Of a stretch of DNA of 64,000 nt, positions 1 to 9,727 are shown piece by piece (within the stretch, counting starts at the first letter, position 1; the number at the start of each line of letters is the position of its first letter). Position numbers and translations under genes: made by a program. The notes beneath the pieces were generated by a model. That model did no database searches. It had not been told where the DNA came from and worked only from the letters and a program-made list of their open reading frames with translations. This DNA is from Isochrysis galbana (taxonomy: Eukaryota; Haptophyta; Isochrysidales; Isochrysidaceae): positions 1,177,582 through 1,241,581 of the forward strand of contig CM030941.1 of NCBI GenBank assembly GCA_018136815.1, given 5' to 3'.

Positions 1-421
1 GGAGCTCGACCTGGAGCATCGGCGACAGACCCACGAAGCTGGGCAGCGTGCTCAGCCCCTCAGGGCTTTCAAGTCCACGGCTCGACAGCAGCCCTGCAGC
101 GAGTGCGAGCTGCGTACGCATGGAAGTTGGGATCGAGACGCTGCCGATCGCCTCGAGGCACCGCGTCGTCAGCGCGATCGCGTCCGGCGCGCTCAGAGAG
201 ACAGTCTCGAGCCGAGCCTTCTGGTGGAGGCAGCAGGCACCGAACAGCGCCGCCTCCGCATAGACGGAGCTGAGCAGCCTCGAGGCAGCGTCCCACGCGA
301 CAGGTGCGCGCTGAAACTGCTGCAGGAACTGATCCGCCTCGGCCGCGCGCGCCGGCTCCCGGTGCATCACGAGAACCGCTGATTCGACTTGCTGAACCAC
401 CTCGACGGGCGCCGGCTCCAT
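1..421 (-). CDS. Importin-13/transportin-3-like nuclear transport receptor, N-terminal part (runs off window)
   Basis: Reading the minus strand from an ATG at 421 gives an open frame of 140 codons to the window edge, with no stop. The first ~60 residues (VEVVQQVESAVLVMHRE, then a DQFLQQFQRAPVAWD-like stretch and an AEAALFGACCLHQKA-like stretch) follow the N-terminal HEAT layout of importin-beta receptors: a short helix, the 'QRSxxAWxxxxxLL' block, then the 'xxFFaaxxLxxKi' helix. The order and spacing fit the importin-13/transportin-3 branch best. Such receptors carry cargo through the nuclear pore in a Ran-dependent way. The remaining ~800 residues lie outside the window. A ~20-base G run (C run on the coding strand) lies just upstream at 450-470. 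Family call is by pattern, moderately sure; another HEAT-repeat importin is possible. Confidence 0.55.
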   Translation of the reverse strand, partial: MEPAPVEVVQQVESAVLVMHREPARAAEADQFLQQFQRAPVAWDAASRLLSSVYAEAALFGACCLHQKARLETVSLSAPDAIALTTRCLEAIGSVSIPTSMRTQLALAAGLLSSRGLESPEGLSTLPSFVGLSPMLQVEL

Positions 422-1257
422 CGCGAAAACGACAAGGGAGACCAGGGGCGGCGGGGGGGGGGGGGGGGGGACGATACCGCGGGGAGGTGTAGGTGGAGTA
501 CGGGTACAAGTAGGTGGTAAAAATAATACGCGCGTTCACGCTTTTAGGGGGGGTGAGTATGTAGTATGTACTCCTAGTTGCCTACATGGCATATACACAA
601 GACGGCCCCGAGTATACACATTATACGCTGTGTATACAGCCGTTGGTTGTACACACAGTGTATACACAGCTGTATACACAATACAGTTGGGGTTGGGGGG
701 CATATATGCTGTAATAATGTAAATGTAATAATAATGATGTAAAATGTAGTAAAATTATTGAGCGTTAGTACTAGTACTAATACCGCTACTCCCACTAACT
801 AGCCTTGTACCAACACGACAAGCCACGACGCATATGACCGCACCAGATCCCATGGCACAAAGAAAAAAAAACCTTTTAATATTCTCGCCTCGCACGTGGC
901 ACTGGGTCGCATATCCGTAGCCACGCCCATACCCCTTCCTCTCCCTCACTTCCCGCCTTGCGGCAACTCCCCTCGTGCTCTACTTAGGGGCCCGGGTCCT
1001 GCGGGGTTCACGGGTTGGGCGGAGTGCGCCTGCCCTCAGCGGTGCGTGCACGCCTTCCTCCTACGCCGCTGAGTGACATGCATATCCTAGATGTTTTTCG
1101 GTCTGCGTCGTTATCTATGTCGTATTTTTGCTCGTGCCATGGCTGCTGTCAATCCCGTGTCCTTGTCTCCGATTGTATAGGAATGTTTCGCTGCTTTAGG
1201 CGAGCCTCTCGGCAAGGTCAAGCGCCTGTGCCACGAGGCTGAAGCTAGGCCCTGGCG
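422..1257. other. Intergenic stretch with G run and TATACAC-rich patch
   Basis: No gene seen. It holds a homopolymer G run near 450-470, a patch at 600-690 built from variants of GTATACAC/TGTATACAGC, and an AT-rich segment at 700-780. A segment near 760-830 (TTAG..CCGCTAC..CCACTA..CTAGCCTTG) is similar to one at 54670-54710, so it probably belongs to a dispersed repeat. Confidence 0.5.
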
Positions 1258-1450
1258 GAAATGTCCTCTTTTTTGCACCCAAATGTCCAGCACAAATGTC
1301 TCGAAAATGTCTCGTTGATGTCCAGCTTAGACACCCAAATGTCCCCTAAATGTCCCCTAAACGTCTCAAATGTTCTGTCGTGTCGCGCACGCGCGTACAC
1401 CCCCATTTGGCCCCAAAAGCAAGCACACAAGACACAAGACACAAGATATT
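1258..1450. repeat. AAATGTCC-type degenerate short tandem repeat
   Basis: About a dozen variants of AAATGTCYC (AAATGTCC, AAATGTCTCG, AAATGTCCCC) are packed into 1260-1375, followed by ACACAAGACACAAG repeats near 1420-1445. No coding signal. Confidence 0.6.
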
Positions 1451-1533
1451 AGCAAGATATACATAAAGATATACCTCACACCTCACACGACACTATCTAT
1501 GCACTATACATACACACTCACACATTATCCTCC

Positions 1534-2169
1534 TCATTTCTCATTGCGACGTGCGTTCCTATTGAAGCGAAGCATGACGGATGCTTGCAGCTGATCCGCC
1601 AGCGAGCACGACCTTTCAGGACCAAACATCGCGTTCATTAGTGAGAACACGCGCTCACACGATGCAGAATTTGGAGAGAGGCTAAAGGCGATCCGTGCAC
1701 ATAGAGCCCAGTGAGGGACCTTGCTGCAATTTGCCGCCCACCAATCGAGCACTTCCTTCGTAAACGCGTTCACGTCCTCTTGGTTGATGTGAATTCCTTG
1801 GCACGCCACGAGATATGATGGAAGCTCTTCGTTCAGCCGATCGTCCAGGTTCGGAATATGTGAAAAGACGGGCAACGCTACGAGCTGCCTCACCAAGGCT
1901 GCATCCACCTTCCCACGTGCGAAGGCGAAGGATGGATTGAACGCGCGCAGCACACCCGTGATGCGGTGCTGTTCCGAGCATGCGTACGGCGCCTGGCAAT
2001 TGTCCGTGAGGCGATCCTCGAGATACTTATATGCACCCTCCACTTTCTTCATGAGGGGCTGCCATTCGGGGAGAGCAGTGGCGTCGATAGCACGCCGGAG
2101 CTCATGCTCATCGTCGATATGGAGCGTAGACCCATTCTCGTATGTGATGGTCCAAGATGCGCCACGCAC
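1534..2169 (-). mobile_element. hAT-family DNA transposon remnant, transposase C-terminal (dimerisation) region
   Basis: The minus-strand frame ends with the hAT C-terminal dimerisation domain: WWAANCSKVPHWALCARIAF, then SLSPNSASCERVFSLMNAMF and a LADQLQASVMLRFN tail. The W-W..hPxLaxxAR..LsipxsSasxERxFS signature is that of hAT transposases (Dimer_Tnp_hAT). Only about 210 residues are open; the RNase H catalytic core upstream is not recognisable, so this is a truncated copy. Related C-terminal pieces lie at 2221-2543 and 34497-34823, so the family has been active repeatedly here. Confidence 0.75.
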
Positions 2170-2220
2170 AGCAGAGATCCTACCGCTGAACCATTGATGG
2201 TAAGGAGCCTCGTAATACTC

Positions 2221-2543
2221 CTATGTGGCCAAGCCGACGACGACAGCCTGCTTCGCCCTCAGCAGCGCAGCCACATTCGGGAGATCTGAGCTCGTCCGGC
2301 CAAGCGCACGCCCGCGCTCACGAAGCTCTTCAAGTGCGTCATGGACAAGTAGTATCTCCAAGCCGTCACCCTCCAATTTGTAAGTGGTCGAGATGCTAAA
2401 AGCCACACGAGCGGCGGATGCCGCCCATGCCGGAAACGATTTGTTGTGCGCATGCCACCATGCGAGCATGCGAGCACAGCATCCGAAAAGTCGTCAACGT
2501 CCTCCGAGTTGATTGCCGCATGAGACGCCGCAGCTACATACAT
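2221..2543 (-). mobile_element. Second, more decayed hAT transposase C-terminal fragment
   Basis: Minus-strand frames contain INSEDVDDFSDAVLA and WWHAHNKSFPAWAASAARVA followed by FSIS, again the hAT dimerisation motif, but split over two frames and then lost. It is a separate copy from 1534-2169, because the same domain part occurs twice in tandem. No usable protein is predicted. Confidence 0.55.
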
Positions 2544-2699
2544 AGGCAGGCAATTGGGCCTTTAGAAGTGCGGGATCAATCCCCCCCCCCTCATCATGAG
2601 GCATGCCTAAAGGCTAAAGGGGTGAGCAATGCTGCCCCGCCCCCCCCGCCGCGCCTCGACTTTTCGCCCGTTCACGGGAGCGTAGCCCAAATTTCTTTG

Positions 2700-2890
2700 G
2701 TTTCCCACCCAAATTTCGTGCACATTTTTTTTTCGTTGAGCGAGCCCAAATTTTGCAAAACATTTCGCGAAAACCTGGCCGGGGCCAATGAGTCATGGTT
2801 GGATGTTGGATGGCGGTGAAGGCTAGTGCTAGTGCGCCGCTGTGGGGGGGCCCAATGGCGACCAATCATAAGATTAGTCTCGACCACCGC
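2700..2890. repeat. Short repeat debris upstream of the proline-rich gene
   Basis: The AAATTTTGCAAAACATTTCG patch at 2748-2770 resembles CAAAACTTTTGCAAAACTTT at 35060-35085, in each case close to an hAT fragment; these may be hAT subterminal repeats. At 2850-2880 CCAATGGCGACCAATCATAA followed by GATTAGT matches the end found at 6053-6078, which belongs to the SINE-like family described at 18568-19325. Confidence 0.4.
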
Positions 2891-3117
2891 TACGATGTGC
2901 GCGACTAGTGATCTCTCCCCTCTCGCGTGCCCCATTCCTCTCTCTCTGTGGATGACATCTCAACCCACCCGAACAAAATGCCTTTCCTTTCCTGGGTGTG
3001 AACGCCTCAAGATACAAGATACCTCTGGGTGGGCCATCCGTGCGTCTCCGCCTTAATAATTACAGTGACCTTGTGTCCACTTGGCGCGAGAGGGGCGGTT
3101 TGACCCCGAGGGTGGGC

Positions 3118-4644
3118 ATGCCGGGCGAGCCGGCGCCGCCTGGCACGCCGAGCGCACGGGCGTGGAGAGAGCGGGGGGAGCCGGTGTTTCAGACCTCGTC
3201 GGCCAGCCTCTTTGCACTAGAGCAGCGCGCGCACTCCGCCAGGCCGGCGTCACCCACTTTCTCTATGCCCTCACTCAGCAGCTCGCCGCTCTCCGATAGC
3301 CCTTCGGACTCTGTGGCCAACGAGTCCGCGAGCGTGCGGCTACCATTGGTGAAGGATGAGGCTGCTGTGCCGACTAGCCGGGGTGAAGAGCGCTTCTTTC
3401 TCAGTAACGGTGAGGAAGACTCAGCGCACATGTCTGTTAAGGGGCCCAAGCGACGTGGGGGACTGTTGACGACATCGTCAGTGATGGCCACCACAACGAA
3501 CAGAGGATGGGTCACGATCGGCATGATTGCAGTCTTGGTGTGCACAACAGTGGCCCTCATTTTAATGGGTCACACTCAGGCTGAGAGACTTCCATCTCCA
3601 CGCAGCGAGAATGTGACAGTCCCACCATCACCGCCGGTAGAGGTGGATCCATTTTTCTTTGCTATTCCGAGCGGATTCGTACGCGGTTTTTCTCTGCCTC
3701 AGATCTCTCCATTACCCTCGTTAGTGGGCATTGGATTCAATGCTGGGGCGAATGGAGAGGTTGTCACCAGAGGCCAGCATGATGGTTTTGACGGCCCTGA
3801 CCATGCTCCATCGGGGTACTGCGGAGTAAAATGCACCGTTCAGATTTGGAATTCGAAGGCTGGCACGTATACTTGTGGCCAGCGCGTGATCTTCCTGCAG
3901 AGCTGGGAAGGAGGACGGCTCTCAGAACAAGATGCATGCCGTCAGATTGCCGAGGACGAGTTCCCTGCGGAATGCGGTGGGTGCACGCCGTTCTGGCCTA
4001 CGCCCCTCTGTGGCAAAACATGCGACGGACATCCGATGTATGCGAAGGACGGTGTGTGTGATGATGGTGGACCTGGGTCCGAGTGGAACTCATGCGAGTT
4101 TGGAACAGACTGCGACGACTGCGGCAGGCGAGCGTTTCATCCGGCTCCGCCGCCGTCACTACCGCCGTCACCATCTCCACCGCCACTTCCCCCCGTGCCT
4201 CCATCGCCCCCATCTCCTCCCCATTTGCCACCGCAGCCTCCTCATCTTCCTCCTTCTCCGCTCGTGCCTCCTTCCCCGCCCCCGAGCCCCTCTCCGCCGC
4301 CGTATTCGCCGCCTCCTTGGCAGCCGCCAGCTCCCCCAAATCCAATTGATTGGCTTGCAGAATTCAGCGACTTTATTTGGGCACCAGAACCTCCCCCCCC
4401 ACCGCCACCGCCGCCACCGCCACCCCCTCCACCACCGCCAATACCACCCACACCTCCACAGACACCATCCCTTTCACAACTACCTTTTGCATCTCGGGTG
4501 GCTATAGCAGGCCGGAGCATCATCCCCGCGAATAAGCCACACCGCGGTCAAGGGACCCCCTCTTCAGAACGCACGCAAGACGTCGTTCATTTGGATTTGT
4601 CAAGCTCCAAAGGCCACACCTCCAATTCATTTGGGCCGTTGTAG
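3118..4644 (+). CDS. Type II membrane protein with Cys-rich module and proline-rich stalk
   Basis: The start at 3118 (MPGEPAPPGTP) is the first ATG in a frame open from further 5'; 3265 is an alternative. The protein has about 508 residues. A Ser-rich cytosolic part is followed by one hydrophobic helix (GWVTIGMIAVLVCTTVALIL, near residue 139), then a Cys-rich ectodomain (CGVKCTVQIW, CGQRVIFLQSW, CGGCTPFWPTPLCGKTCDG) ending in a DGVCDDGGPGSEWNSCEFGT-type Lin12/Notch-like calcium-binding motif and DCDDCG. After that come ~130 residues of SPPP/PPPLPP repeats, as in algal cell-wall and scale glycoproteins. The CDDGGPGSE...DCDDCG module is common in haptophyte and pelagophyte surface proteins; its role is unknown. 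It probably sits at the plasma membrane or Golgi with the proline-rich part outside or in the lumen. Confidence 0.7.
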   Translation: MPGEPAPPGTPSARAWRERGEPVFQTSSASLFALEQRAHSARPASPTFSMPSLSSSPLSDSPSDSVANESASVRLPLVKDEAAVPTSRGEERFFLSNGEEDSAHMSVKGPKRRGGLLTTSSVMATTTNRGWVTIGMIAVLVCTTVALILMGHTQAERLPSPRSENVTVPPSPPVEVDPFFFAIPSGFVRGFSLPQISPLPSLVGIGFNAGANGEVVTRGQHDGFDGPDHAPSGYCGVKCTVQIWNSKAGTYTCGQRVIFLQSWEGGRLSEQDACRQIAEDEFPAECGGCTPFWPTPLCGKTCDGHPMYAKDGVCDDGGPGSEWNSCEFGTDCDDCGRRAFHPAPPPSLPPSPSPPPLPPVPPSPPSPPHLPPQPPHLPPSPLVPPSPPPSPSPPPYSPPPWQPPAPPNPIDWLAEFSDFIWAPEPPPPPPPPPPPPPPPPPIPPTPPQTPSLSQLPFASRVAIAGRSIIPANKPHRGQGTPSSERTQDVVHLDLSSSKGHTSNSFGPL

Positions 4645-4859
4645 TGCATTTTTGGAGACTTTGAGAGGTCAGGCAAATCCAAGAGAGGGCAAGAAGGTCA
4701 GCCCATCGTTGAGGACGAGAATAGAGGCGAAATCCATTTGCCTGTAATTTTTCATAGAGGTTTTGTTATCGCAGTCAACCCCCGCCCCCACGCCCCCACC
4801 CTTAAAAGTTAAAAGCCCTGTTTGACCGCCCTATGGACTGTCCTTCTTTCTCGGTTTCT

Positions 4860-5240
4860 CGCAACTAAGTTTATACTTAATTCGCCCATGGGGGGGCACG
4901 AGCCCCCCCCCCCCCCCCCCTCTCTTCACTCCTCCTCTGCCATGGGGGAGGAACCACCCATGCTCCTAGGATGCCCGATGGCTTGCCGGGAGCAGACTGC
5001 CCTGCTGGCCCACTCTCTCGCTAGCAGGCTCGCCTGCCTCGCTCGCCGCCCTGGCCTGACGTGGCAAGCCCATCGCTCCAACCCCCCCTCCCCCCCTGTT
5101 CGACAGGCAGACAGGTGCAGAATGGGGACTTCAGAGGCTCAAGAGCGCCAGCGAGGGAGAGGCAGGGGAGGCCAGGGCCCAGTCCGAGGCTCCTTTGCCC
5201 CCTCAGCTGGCCTCCAGGAGCCTCCTGGCCCACCCGAAAC
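4860..5240 (+). repeat. SINE-like repeat copy (family of 18568-19325)
   Basis: It starts with the family end ACTAAGTTTATACTTAATTC, then CGCCCATGG, a G run, CACGAGCC and a C run. The body shares long blocks with 18568-18920 (GGGGGAGGAACCACCCAT, GGCTTGCC.GGAG, CCTGTTCGACAGGCAGACAG). It ends abruptly near 5240, where a retroelement fossil begins. Confidence 0.75.
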
Positions 5241-5274
5241 AACAATTGCGCACGTGACAGCGCACGACACCGAG

Positions 5275-5560
5275 AGCATCGTCGAGACGGAGCCCTCGCT
5301 ATATCCGCGCCACTGCCTCTACGTCCGAGATTTAATGATTTGCCGCTCCGGCGTCTCCGATAACCGCGACGGCGTGGTCCTAGCCGACTCCGCCCCTCAC
5401 CGTCAACAGCACTCTCGCCTCTCGCCGATCACAAGAGCGGGCCCGTCAGTTGTCACCACCGCCCTGCTAGCCCCGAAAGCACATAGACAAAATGGACTGC
5501 CGGGTAGCCACACAAAACACCGAAGCAACAGAACACTCCAGCGGTCGAAATAACACCGAC
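5275..5560 (+). mobile_element. Fossil retroelement fragment (LTR-type, protease region)
   Basis: The stretch YPRHCLYVRDLMICRSG matches YPSHCLYVRDLIVCRRSS of the element at 54880-55530 on the other strand, and the DNA remains similar for about 200 bases. That larger copy has a DTGA motif like a retropepsin active site. This copy is short, broken and directly abuts a SINE-like repeat. The family call is tentative. Confidence 0.35.
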
Positions 5561-5779
5561 GGCACAACTCAAAAGGCCTTCCTGGAACACACATCCGAGA
5601 CCGGGCCCGTGGTAGTGTACCAGGGCCGCACCCTTGACACCAAAAAAAAAGGAAAGAGGGGGGGAAGGCGAGGATGCGGGATGCGGGGCGACGGGAGCGT
5701 AGGGCGATGACGGGCGAGGGGGTAGAATGTACCTGAATAGCGATAGGTGAGTAGCCCTGAATCTCCAGATCTTTTTTTT

Positions 5780-6080
5780 TTACCTCTCCCTCGCTGGCTC
5801 TCGCGCCCCTGCCGGTCGGCTGGAGCTGGCTGGGGGGTCCTGATCAGGGGGGCCCAGGGGGAGGAGGGGTTGGTCAGAGCGATGAGCTGGCCACGACAGG
5901 CCAGGGCATACGTTCTGGACGCAGCTCTCCGGGAGAGTCTGGGCTGTCTTGGTGAGTCCCCCCTGCATGCCAAAAGGCAGCGCAGGGGGGTGGATGGTTC
6001 TCGCCCCTCATGAGGGGAGTCGAGAGAGAGTGGGGGGGCGCGAGGCCCCCCTCCATGGCGACCAATCATAAGATTAGTAT
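5780..6080 (-). repeat. SINE-like repeat relative
   Basis: GCATGCC...GGGTGGATGG and the GGGGGGGCGCGAGGCCCCCC block, then CCATGGCGACCAATCATAAG and ATTAGT, mirror the conserved end of the SINE-like family. The part GGGGTCCTGATCAGGGGGGC also occurs, reversed, at 46420-46440. Confidence 0.55.
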
Positions 6081-6470
6081 GATATCTCCAGTGATCTAAA
6101 GGTGTGTGTTGCCTCTTTCCGGAAGGCCGGCCTTTCTAAAGGTAGGAGGTAAAGAATTTGGCTTAGGTATCCATCGTGAGCTGTGGTGACTCACGGTGGA
6201 TACCTACAACAAAACGCCGTTCCATGACAACACGATACCTATAACAAAACGCCTCACCCTCCTACCGACCTAACCCTCTAACAATTCTCGTCCACGGGCC
6301 TCTAATTGAACTCGTCACGCTACCGTTCAGGGCGTTGGATAACTCTCACACGATGTGCTCACACCACAAAACTCGAGGGCTTGTGACGCCAGGTTGGCTC
6401 GAGAATACTCGGATGAGACGGCTGCAACAAGAAATTGCTCATCAATTGCTTAGGCCACGACCAAACCTCC
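6081..6470. other. Intergenic, 3' side of tafazzin
   Basis: GGTATC...GTGGTGACTCACGGTGGATACCTACAACAAAACGC holds a short inverted repeat, and ACAACAAAACGCC/ATAACAAAACGCC is a direct repeat at 6206-6252. No gene seen. Confidence 0.4.
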
Positions 6471-7352
6471 TCAGGATGCACTTGCTTCTCGCTCTCGCAC
6501 GTACACGATGCTGTCTCCTTGATCGCAAATCCGCCGCTGGAGCTCAGCGCGCAAACCACGAACTTCCTCTTCCAGTATGTGTGCAATAATTTCGTACAAG
6601 AGCATTGGCTGCTTGTCGAAAGGGGGATGGTTACGCATAGCAAGCCAGTGAGACAGGTCGACGGGGGCGCCGAAAATAACATGCACATGTATCCCTAAGT
6701 TGGGTTTGGACAGGATGGACGTCGACTCGGGGGTGGTAGGCTGAACGTTATCGAGCCCAATATGGTAGAACGGCAGAACTTGCAGATGGTCGGTGTCATC
6801 GATAGCAGCGATAATGCGCCCCACCCCGCGGCGGAAGGGATGAACATGCCTGTCCTGCCTAATCTTCCCCTCCGGGAAATAATGCACCCAGTCGCCCTGC
6901 CTTAGCTTGGTGATGATCACATCGAGCTCTTCCTGAAACACCCCCGCGCCCCGTCTTACAGGCAGCACCTTTGCTGCATCTGCACATTTGGCGAGAAAGC
7001 TGCCCTCCTTGAAGCACACATCAGCCGCACAGACACCCCAACGCATCTCCGTCGATCCGCGCAACAAGAGCCGGGGGGGGACAACCGCCGCGATGAGGTG
7101 CGGGTCGTCAATTGTGGCGATGTGGTTCGATACGGTGAGGAGGCCAATCCCGCTCGGTCGCTCCAAGCTCCGCTCGAGGTAGTGCATGTCATGCACATGC
7201 AGGTGGTTCATCCCTCGGACAAAAAGGCGGCAGACGGGGCCCATGGTGCCGATGGTGACGGCGCGGCGCGTATTCTCATCGAAATACGAGGCAACTGCCG
7301 TGGCCGCCGCGCCGGCGAATGCGGCGGCCCCGGCAGCCCGACGCGGCGTCAT
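6471..7352 (-). CDS. TAZ: Tafazzin-like monolysocardiolipin transacylase
   Basis: The ATG at 7352 gives 293 residues, close to the usual tafazzin length (~260-300). Tafazzin remodels the acyl chains of cardiolipin in mitochondrial membranes. The LPLAT acyltransferase motif HX4D is in NHIATIDDP (H77, D82), with the tafazzin-specific 'DDP' following; motif FPEGKI lies at 159-164 and RGVGRIIA around 175. The N-terminal Ala-rich helix (residues 6-22) may anchor the protein in the membrane. The region 'LSKPNLGIHVHVIFGAPVDL' fits the C-terminal lobe. It seems to be one exon, with no frame break. Its upstream neighbour on the other side has no clear gene until the FKBP at 9.1 kb. Orthology to TAZ rather than another LPLAT rests on the HX4DDP and FPEGK context. 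Confidence 0.85.
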   Translation of the reverse strand: MTPRRAAGAAAFAGAAATAVASYFDENTRRAVTIGTMGPVCRLFVRGMNHLHVHDMHYLERSLERPSGIGLLTVSNHIATIDDPHLIAAVVPPRLLLRGSTEMRWGVCAADVCFKEGSFLAKCADAAKVLPVRRGAGVFQEELDVIITKLRQGDWVHYFPEGKIRQDRHVHPFRRGVGRIIAAIDDTDHLQVLPFYHIGLDNVQPTTPESTSILSKPNLGIHVHVIFGAPVDLSHWLAMRNHPPFDKQPMLLYEIIAHILEEEVRGLRAELQRRICDQGDSIVYVREREASAS

Positions 7353-8095
7353 CGAGCCGTGCGGCAGCGCGGGGCGTGAACAGGTGAGCCAGTGTGAAGT
7401 CGTTAGTGAGACGTTTTCTTTTTGCACACCAAGACTAGGGCTGACCGTTAACTCTTTACTGCAGGAGAATCCAAATGGCTGCTTCCCACCCCATTTTGTG
7501 CCACCACTCGTGACTGCTTCCCCCGCCGGCCTTCCTCTCTTTAGGGTGCCTCAGGAGCATCCTGAGACACACTCCCAAAGCCCTTCTGCGAGAAGAAGAC
7601 GAAGAGTCGGTGGTCGGTGGTTTTGGTTTTGGTTTATAGGTACAGGTTTAGCAAGAAATGATTGAGGACATGGAAATGTGCAAAACTGCGGTTTGGGGCG
7701 CGTCGCGCGCGATTGGCGTCGCTGGCTCGGCGGTTCCTAGATATATGGGGCTTGACGCGGGCCGGGCACCGGGCTGATGATGAACGAGAACGGTCTCGCA
7801 GCCTCGCAGCGCGCCCGGGCTCGGTTCGAAGTTGGGCTCTCCGGCCTCCAGTTGCCAGTTGCGGACGTAAACGCGCGTGCTTTATGCTTTCGGGTGCCGC
7901 GGCGGCCGATTTCGACGCGCCTTGGGGCAACCTACTTTCATAATAAGTGGGGGGCAATGGGGGCCTCGCGCCGTCGGCCTGTTAGGCGGGTTGGTCGCCG
8001 GGCGAGGGGTTATGAGGTGGGATGGTGAGTTCGGATGTTGTCTGATCTGCTCTGGTGTTCCAGAGTTGTGTGATGTGCGTGTCTTTTGAGATGTC
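7353..8095. other. Intergenic, no gene recognised
   Basis: Contains short ORFs on both strands without any family signal. It covers the tafazzin promoter side; nothing else can be named. Confidence 0.4.
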
Positions 8096-8099
8096 TTGT

Positions 8100-8505
8100 C
8101 ATGTGTTTGTGCCCATAAGGGCCGCCTGGTCTTGGGCCGCGCTGCCGTGGCAGCGCGGCCGTCGCCAGGGCGGGAGGGACCTCTGCCATAAGGCATGCCC
8201 ATTGGAGGAGTGGCCCTGTGGGCCTGTTCATGCTCTGCTGGAGCCTGCAGACAGCTGCCCCCCATCCCCCCATGGAGAGGGCCAGCATGCTGGCTGCTGT
8301 GTATGGTGTGGCCGGAGCCACGGGCCGTGTGGCGCGACGTGGGTCGCACGCACCTGCTCGGCCTCTGATGGCGGGCGCGGCCGCTTTGACAGCGACTGCT
8401 CCATGGGGGCTGGGGGGCCGCCCTCGGCGGGGGACCCGAAGGAGAGGAGGGGAGCGGCGGCGCGCTCCATGGCAACTGACTATAAAGTTAGTTCAACGGT
8501 CGGGA
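8100..8505 (+). repeat. SINE-like repeat, second subfamily, with conserved end
   Basis: It shares long blocks with 14310-14612: GCCATAAGGCATGCCCA, GTGTGGCCGG.GCCACGGGCC, GTGTGGCGCGAC, CGCACGCACCTGCTCGGCCT, GCGGCCGCTT.GACAGCG. It ends in CCATGGCAACTGACTATAAA then GTTAGTT, the degenerate form of the family end AAGTATAAACTTAGTT. Confidence 0.75.
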
Positions 8506-8518
8506 GAATTAGGAATTA

Positions 8519-8640
8519 GGGGTTCGCCTTTGCCTTTTGCCTTTGGCAAAGGCTTTAAGCTTAAGCTTAAGCCTTTGGAAAGCCTTTGGCCTTTGGCCTT
8601 TGGCAAAGCCTTTGCCTTTGGCTTTGGCAATGGGCGCGGG
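8519..8640. repeat. CCTTTGGC/GCCAAAGG palindromic microsatellite
   Basis: Repeated CCTTTGGC and TTGCCTTTGGCAAAGGC units with an AAGCTTAAGCTTAAGC core; it can fold back on itself. Confidence 0.6.
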
Positions 8641-8647
8641 GAGCGTC

Positions 8648-8860
8648 AAGCGTCAAAGTTTTATTGTTGTGTAAGTATAAGTATCACCTTAGTGCTGAGG
8701 GACCGTAGCCCTTCGACGGCAACGGAGCCCCTACCGCGCGACGGGGTGTGTGCGCGGTTGGCGCATGGCTCGTCCGGTGTATGGGTATGTGGCTAGAGTA
8801 GGAATGCTAGATGCTAGGTAACAAGATGTCCTACGACGCTATAAGTTCTAACGTCATGCC
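8648..8860 (+). repeat. Dispersed 'GCTGAGGGACCGTAGCCC' repeat, copy 1
   Basis: TTAGTGCTGAGGGACCGTAG, GGCAACGGAGCCCCTACC, GTGTGCGCGGTTGG, TATGTGGCTAG and TTCTAACG recur in the same order at 22507-22665 and 31780-31950, all on the plus strand. The element may be a structured RNA-derived repeat or a SINE. It lies just 5' of the FKBP gene. Confidence 0.65.
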
Positions 8861-9095
8861 TCTCTATCTGGACTAGTCTCCAAAACAAGAAGCGTGCGTC
8901 TTTGCCGTTGGTGGCACCGCGTACTCGGCCCGAGACGGATGCCCTCCTTCGGCAGCATCAAGCTGTTGCAGAAACGTACAGGTCTGTGCGCACGGGCCAG
9001 CACATTGGGGTAGTCCCAACATCACGCACTCTGTGCTCCTTGCCCGAGACCCACGCGCTTCTTAGTCCTGCTGTATCGTTGTTCTTGCTTTGCAG

Positions 9096-9727
9096 GCGCA
9101 AGCCGAGACGAATGCAAATCTGCTCTGGTGGAAGCAGATGACGACGAGGAGAAGGCAGTGGCAATCATTGTGGCTAATGGAGGGACAGATCTTCAGGCAG
9201 CAGCTTCCATAGACCATGAGCAGGTGGCCTCGTGTACCCAACAGCCTGAAATGCCTTCTGGTGTGACTGTCCTCCGTCTAGAAGCAGGTGATGGTTCGAC
9301 CTTTGCTCAGAAAGGGGACAGGGTGTCGATTCACTACACGGGCACGCTTGCCGCCAATGGACTTACCTTTGACTCAAGCTACAACCGGGGTCGCGAATTT
9401 ATGTTCACGCTGGGTAAGGGCGAGGTTATCGCTGGATGGGAAATTGGCATTCCAAAATTGTCGCTTGGGGAGAAAGCCATTCTCACGATATCCCCAGATC
9501 TTGCCTACGGTGCGGCCGGTGCGGGAGGCGGAAAGATCCCGCCTCATGCAGTACTTAAATTTGAAGTGTGGGTCCGAGATATCCGTCGCGGTACTGAATC
9601 TTCGACGAATAGGCGAGAACAATATATGTCCGCTGCAAAGATGATGCTTGGTGGTGATGCACCTCCTGCCACCGAAGAGGACAAGAAGGCTGCGGCAGAG
9701 GGATACTACCAGATCAACAAGATCTAG
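9096..9727 (+). CDS. FKBP-type peptidyl-prolyl isomerase with N-terminal TS-N/UBA-like domain (3' exon)
   Basis: The acceptor TTGCTTTGCAG|GC at 9095 opens an exon of 210 residues ending at TAG 9727. Its first ~30 residues (ASRDECKSALVEADDDEEKA, then VAIIVANGG) match the EF-Ts N-terminal (TS-N, UBA-like) fold: TGa..D.KkAL.ea..d.ekAi..l...G. The FKBP domain follows from GDRVSIHYTGTL through FDSSYNRGREFMFTLGKGEV, IAGWEIGI, and YG...IPPHAVLKFEV; Tyr, Phe, Asp, Trp and Tyr of the proline pocket are present, so it should be active. FKBPs catalyse cis-trans isomerisation of prolyl bonds. The upstream exon is not settled: TDALLRQHQAVAETYRSVRT just before 8995 would supply the missing 'TG' through a GC-type donor at 8996. 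A C-terminal ~45-residue charged tail follows the isomerase domain. Confidence 0.85.
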
